Notes under the pieces: model-generated
Database searches by the model: none
What the model was told of the DNA's origin: nothing
The model's input: only the letters and a program-made list of their open reading frames with translations
Made by a program: the position numbers and the translations under genes
Source of the DNA: Bradyrhizobium niftali
GTDB taxonomy: Bacteria > Pseudomonadota > Alphaproteobacteria > Rhizobiales > Xanthobacteraceae
DNA: 64,000 nt
Direction: 5' to 3'
NCBI RefSeq assembly: GCF_004571025.1
Contig: NZ_SPQT01000006.1
Span: forward strand, 186,001-250,000
Shown: piece by piece, positions 63,245 to 64,000 of the stretch
Position numbering within the stretch: position 1 is the stretch's first letter
How the letters are laid out: every line of letters starts with the position of its first letter

Positions 63245-63373
63245 TCAACGCCTGGAATCGGGGTCGAGCCGGCCCGCGCTGGTTTGTCGGTCCGCCCACG
63301 CCAGAGCTGCGGCGAAAGTGACGAAGATCGCCACGACGACAATGGTCATCAGCAACGCGTCAATAGGCATCAT
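63245..63373 (-). CDS. 42-residue single-span membrane protein
   Basis: A short frame from the ATG at 63373 (or 63370) with a GGGGGAG site just upstream. It encodes MMPIDALLMTIVVVAIFVTF then AAALAWADRQTSAGRLDPDS, one membrane helix and a polar basic tail. A perfect FNR/FixK box ends 53 bases before the start, which suggests expression at low oxygen under the neighbouring FixK-type regulator. The gene resembles small oxidase-associated or regulatory membrane proteins only in shape. 62964-63244 holds no other gene that I can support. Confidence 0.55.
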   Translation of the reverse strand: MMPIDALLMTIVVVAIFVTFAAALAWADRQTSAGRLDPDSRR

Positions 63374-63425
63374 GCTCCCCCGGGGTCGTTTGAGGGGCAT
63401 TATTTGCGGTAGGTGCCCGGCGTCA

Positions 63426-63439
63426 TTGATCGGGATCAA
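63426..63439. promoter_or_regulatory. Perfect FNR/FixK binding site
   Basis: TTGAT-CGGG-ATCAA is an exact match to the FNR/FixK consensus TTGAT-N4-ATCAA. It lies 27 bases after the stop of the FixK-type gene and 53 bases before the start of the small membrane protein gene, both leftward. The placement is right for activation of the small gene from about position -40. Alternatively it may act in the reverse direction. Confidence 0.75.
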
Positions 63440-63466
63440 AAATCCGAGAGCATTGTGGAAAGCCTG

Positions 63467-64000
63467 TCAGGCCGCGGCCAAGGCCTCGACGCGCGCCGGG
63501 TCGAGCAGGCTGATACCGCCATGAATGATGGCGATCACTCCGTGGCGTTCCAGCTTGGTGAAGGTGCGACTGACGGTCTCGATGGTCAGGCCGAGATAAT
63601 CGGCGATGTCCTGGCGGCTCATCGGAAGTGGAACCGTGTCGGACGCCCCCTTGAGCGCGAGTAGCCGCTCGCGCCAGCCAAGCAGAAAAGCCGCAACCTT
63701 CTCGTCCGCCGAGCGACGGCCGAGCAACACCATATGGTCGCGTGCCTGGCTCAACTCGCGAATGGCCAGCTCGTTGATCCGCCTGAGCAGTTGCGGCCGC
63801 TCCTCGATAAAACGCCCGAAGGGTGCCTTCGCGAACTGGCACACGGTCACCGCGCCGATTGCATCGGCGGAAAAATTGTGGCGGCCGGACAAATTCATCC
63901 CCAGGAAATCGCCGGGCAAGGCGAAGCCGACGATTTGCCGCCGGCCGTCAGGGAGCAGCTTGTACAGCCGCATGACGCCTTCGAGAACGTTGCAGAACGA
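63467..64000 (-). CDS. FixK/FNR-type transcriptional regulator (partial)
   Basis: The frame is open to the window edge, so the N-terminus is not visible; about 177 residues are. Within them: GVMRLYKLLPDGRRQIVGFA, LPGDFLGMNLSGRHNFSADA (beta-roll end), a dimer helix RINELAIRELSQARDHMVLL, and the recognition helix part MSRQDIADYLGLTIETVSRT followed by FTKLERHGVI. ETVSRTFTKLE is the FixK/FNR-type DNA-reading helix with the E--SR pattern for TTGAT. It is a probable oxygen- or FixLJ-responsive regulator of microaerobic genes. A perfect FixK box lies just downstream. Confidence 0.85.
   Translation of the reverse strand, partial: SFCNVLEGVMRLYKLLPDGRRQIVGFALPGDFLGMNLSGRHNFSADAIGAVTVCQFAKAPFGRFIEERPQLLRRINELAIRELSQARDHMVLLGRRSADEKVAAFLLGWRERLLALKGASDTVPLPMSRQDIADYLGLTIETVSRTFTKLERHGVIAIIHGGISLLDPARVEALAAA

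Overview
The window looks like chromosomal DNA of a high-GC alphaproteobacterium, most likely Bradyrhizobium or a close relative. The reasons are protein similarity I recognise by eye (FixK/FNR-type regulators, Tct and TRAP solute receptors, DUF4357, an ERF remnant, MobA/MobL relaxase), frequent GTG starts and ATGA/GTGA gene overlaps. No rRNA, tRNA or CRISPR array was seen.

Region 1 (1-21.4 kb) is a surface-polysaccharide locus. A leftward operon carries a UDP-diacetamido-uronic-acid set (wbpB, wbpD, wbpE-like), then legB/legC-like genes and a partial gene cut by the window edge. A divergent rightward operon encodes a Wzy-like membrane protein, two glycosyltransferases, a cupin, a perosamine-synthase-type aminotransferase and a methyltransferase, most coupled by stop/start overlaps. 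A Wzx-like flippase follows on the other strand, then a large M10 RTX metalloprotease with three nearly identical 117-residue repeats, a CoA-transferase, a leishmanolysin-like protease and an HddC-GmhB fusion for heptose activation. Decayed fragments of a second Wzx and of an outer-membrane barrel lie at 19.4-19.7 kb.

Region 2 (21.4-33.8 kb) is catabolic: a TctCBA transporter, a crotonase-family enzyme, two paralogous class V aminotransferases (serine/alanine-glyoxylate type) flanking an MFS carrier, a divergent GntR/FCD regulator with a clear palindromic operator, a YdiJ-like FAD/Fe-S 2-hydroxyacid oxidase and GlcG. Together they suggest uptake of a 2-hydroxyacid, its oxidation to an oxoacid such as glyoxylate, and transamination.

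Region 3 (about 33.8-49.5 kb) is a decayed mobilizable island between catabolic genes. It holds an ERF remnant, a GIY-YIG-like/DUF4357 protein, a ribbon-helix-helix protein with an iteron-like upstream array, a metallophosphoesterase, an unknown winged-helix protein, an IS66 remnant, an ISL3-like zinc-ribbon protein, a degenerate tyrosine recombinase, an IS21 istA remnant, a MobC-like protein divergent from a MobA/MobL relaxase, and a broken nucleotidyltransferase. No type IV secretion genes are present.

Region 4 (49.5-64 kb) is again metabolic: enoyl-CoA hydratase, a molybdopterin oxidoreductase, a Bug receptor, a two-subunit molybdenum hydroxylase with a ModA-like protein that lacks a signal peptide, an SDR, a TRAP transporter (DctP-DctQ-DctM), a frameshifted cyclase-family gene, a Crp/Fnr regulator, and at the edge a FixK-type regulator with a perfect TTGAT-N4-ATCAA box and a 42-residue membrane protein beside it.
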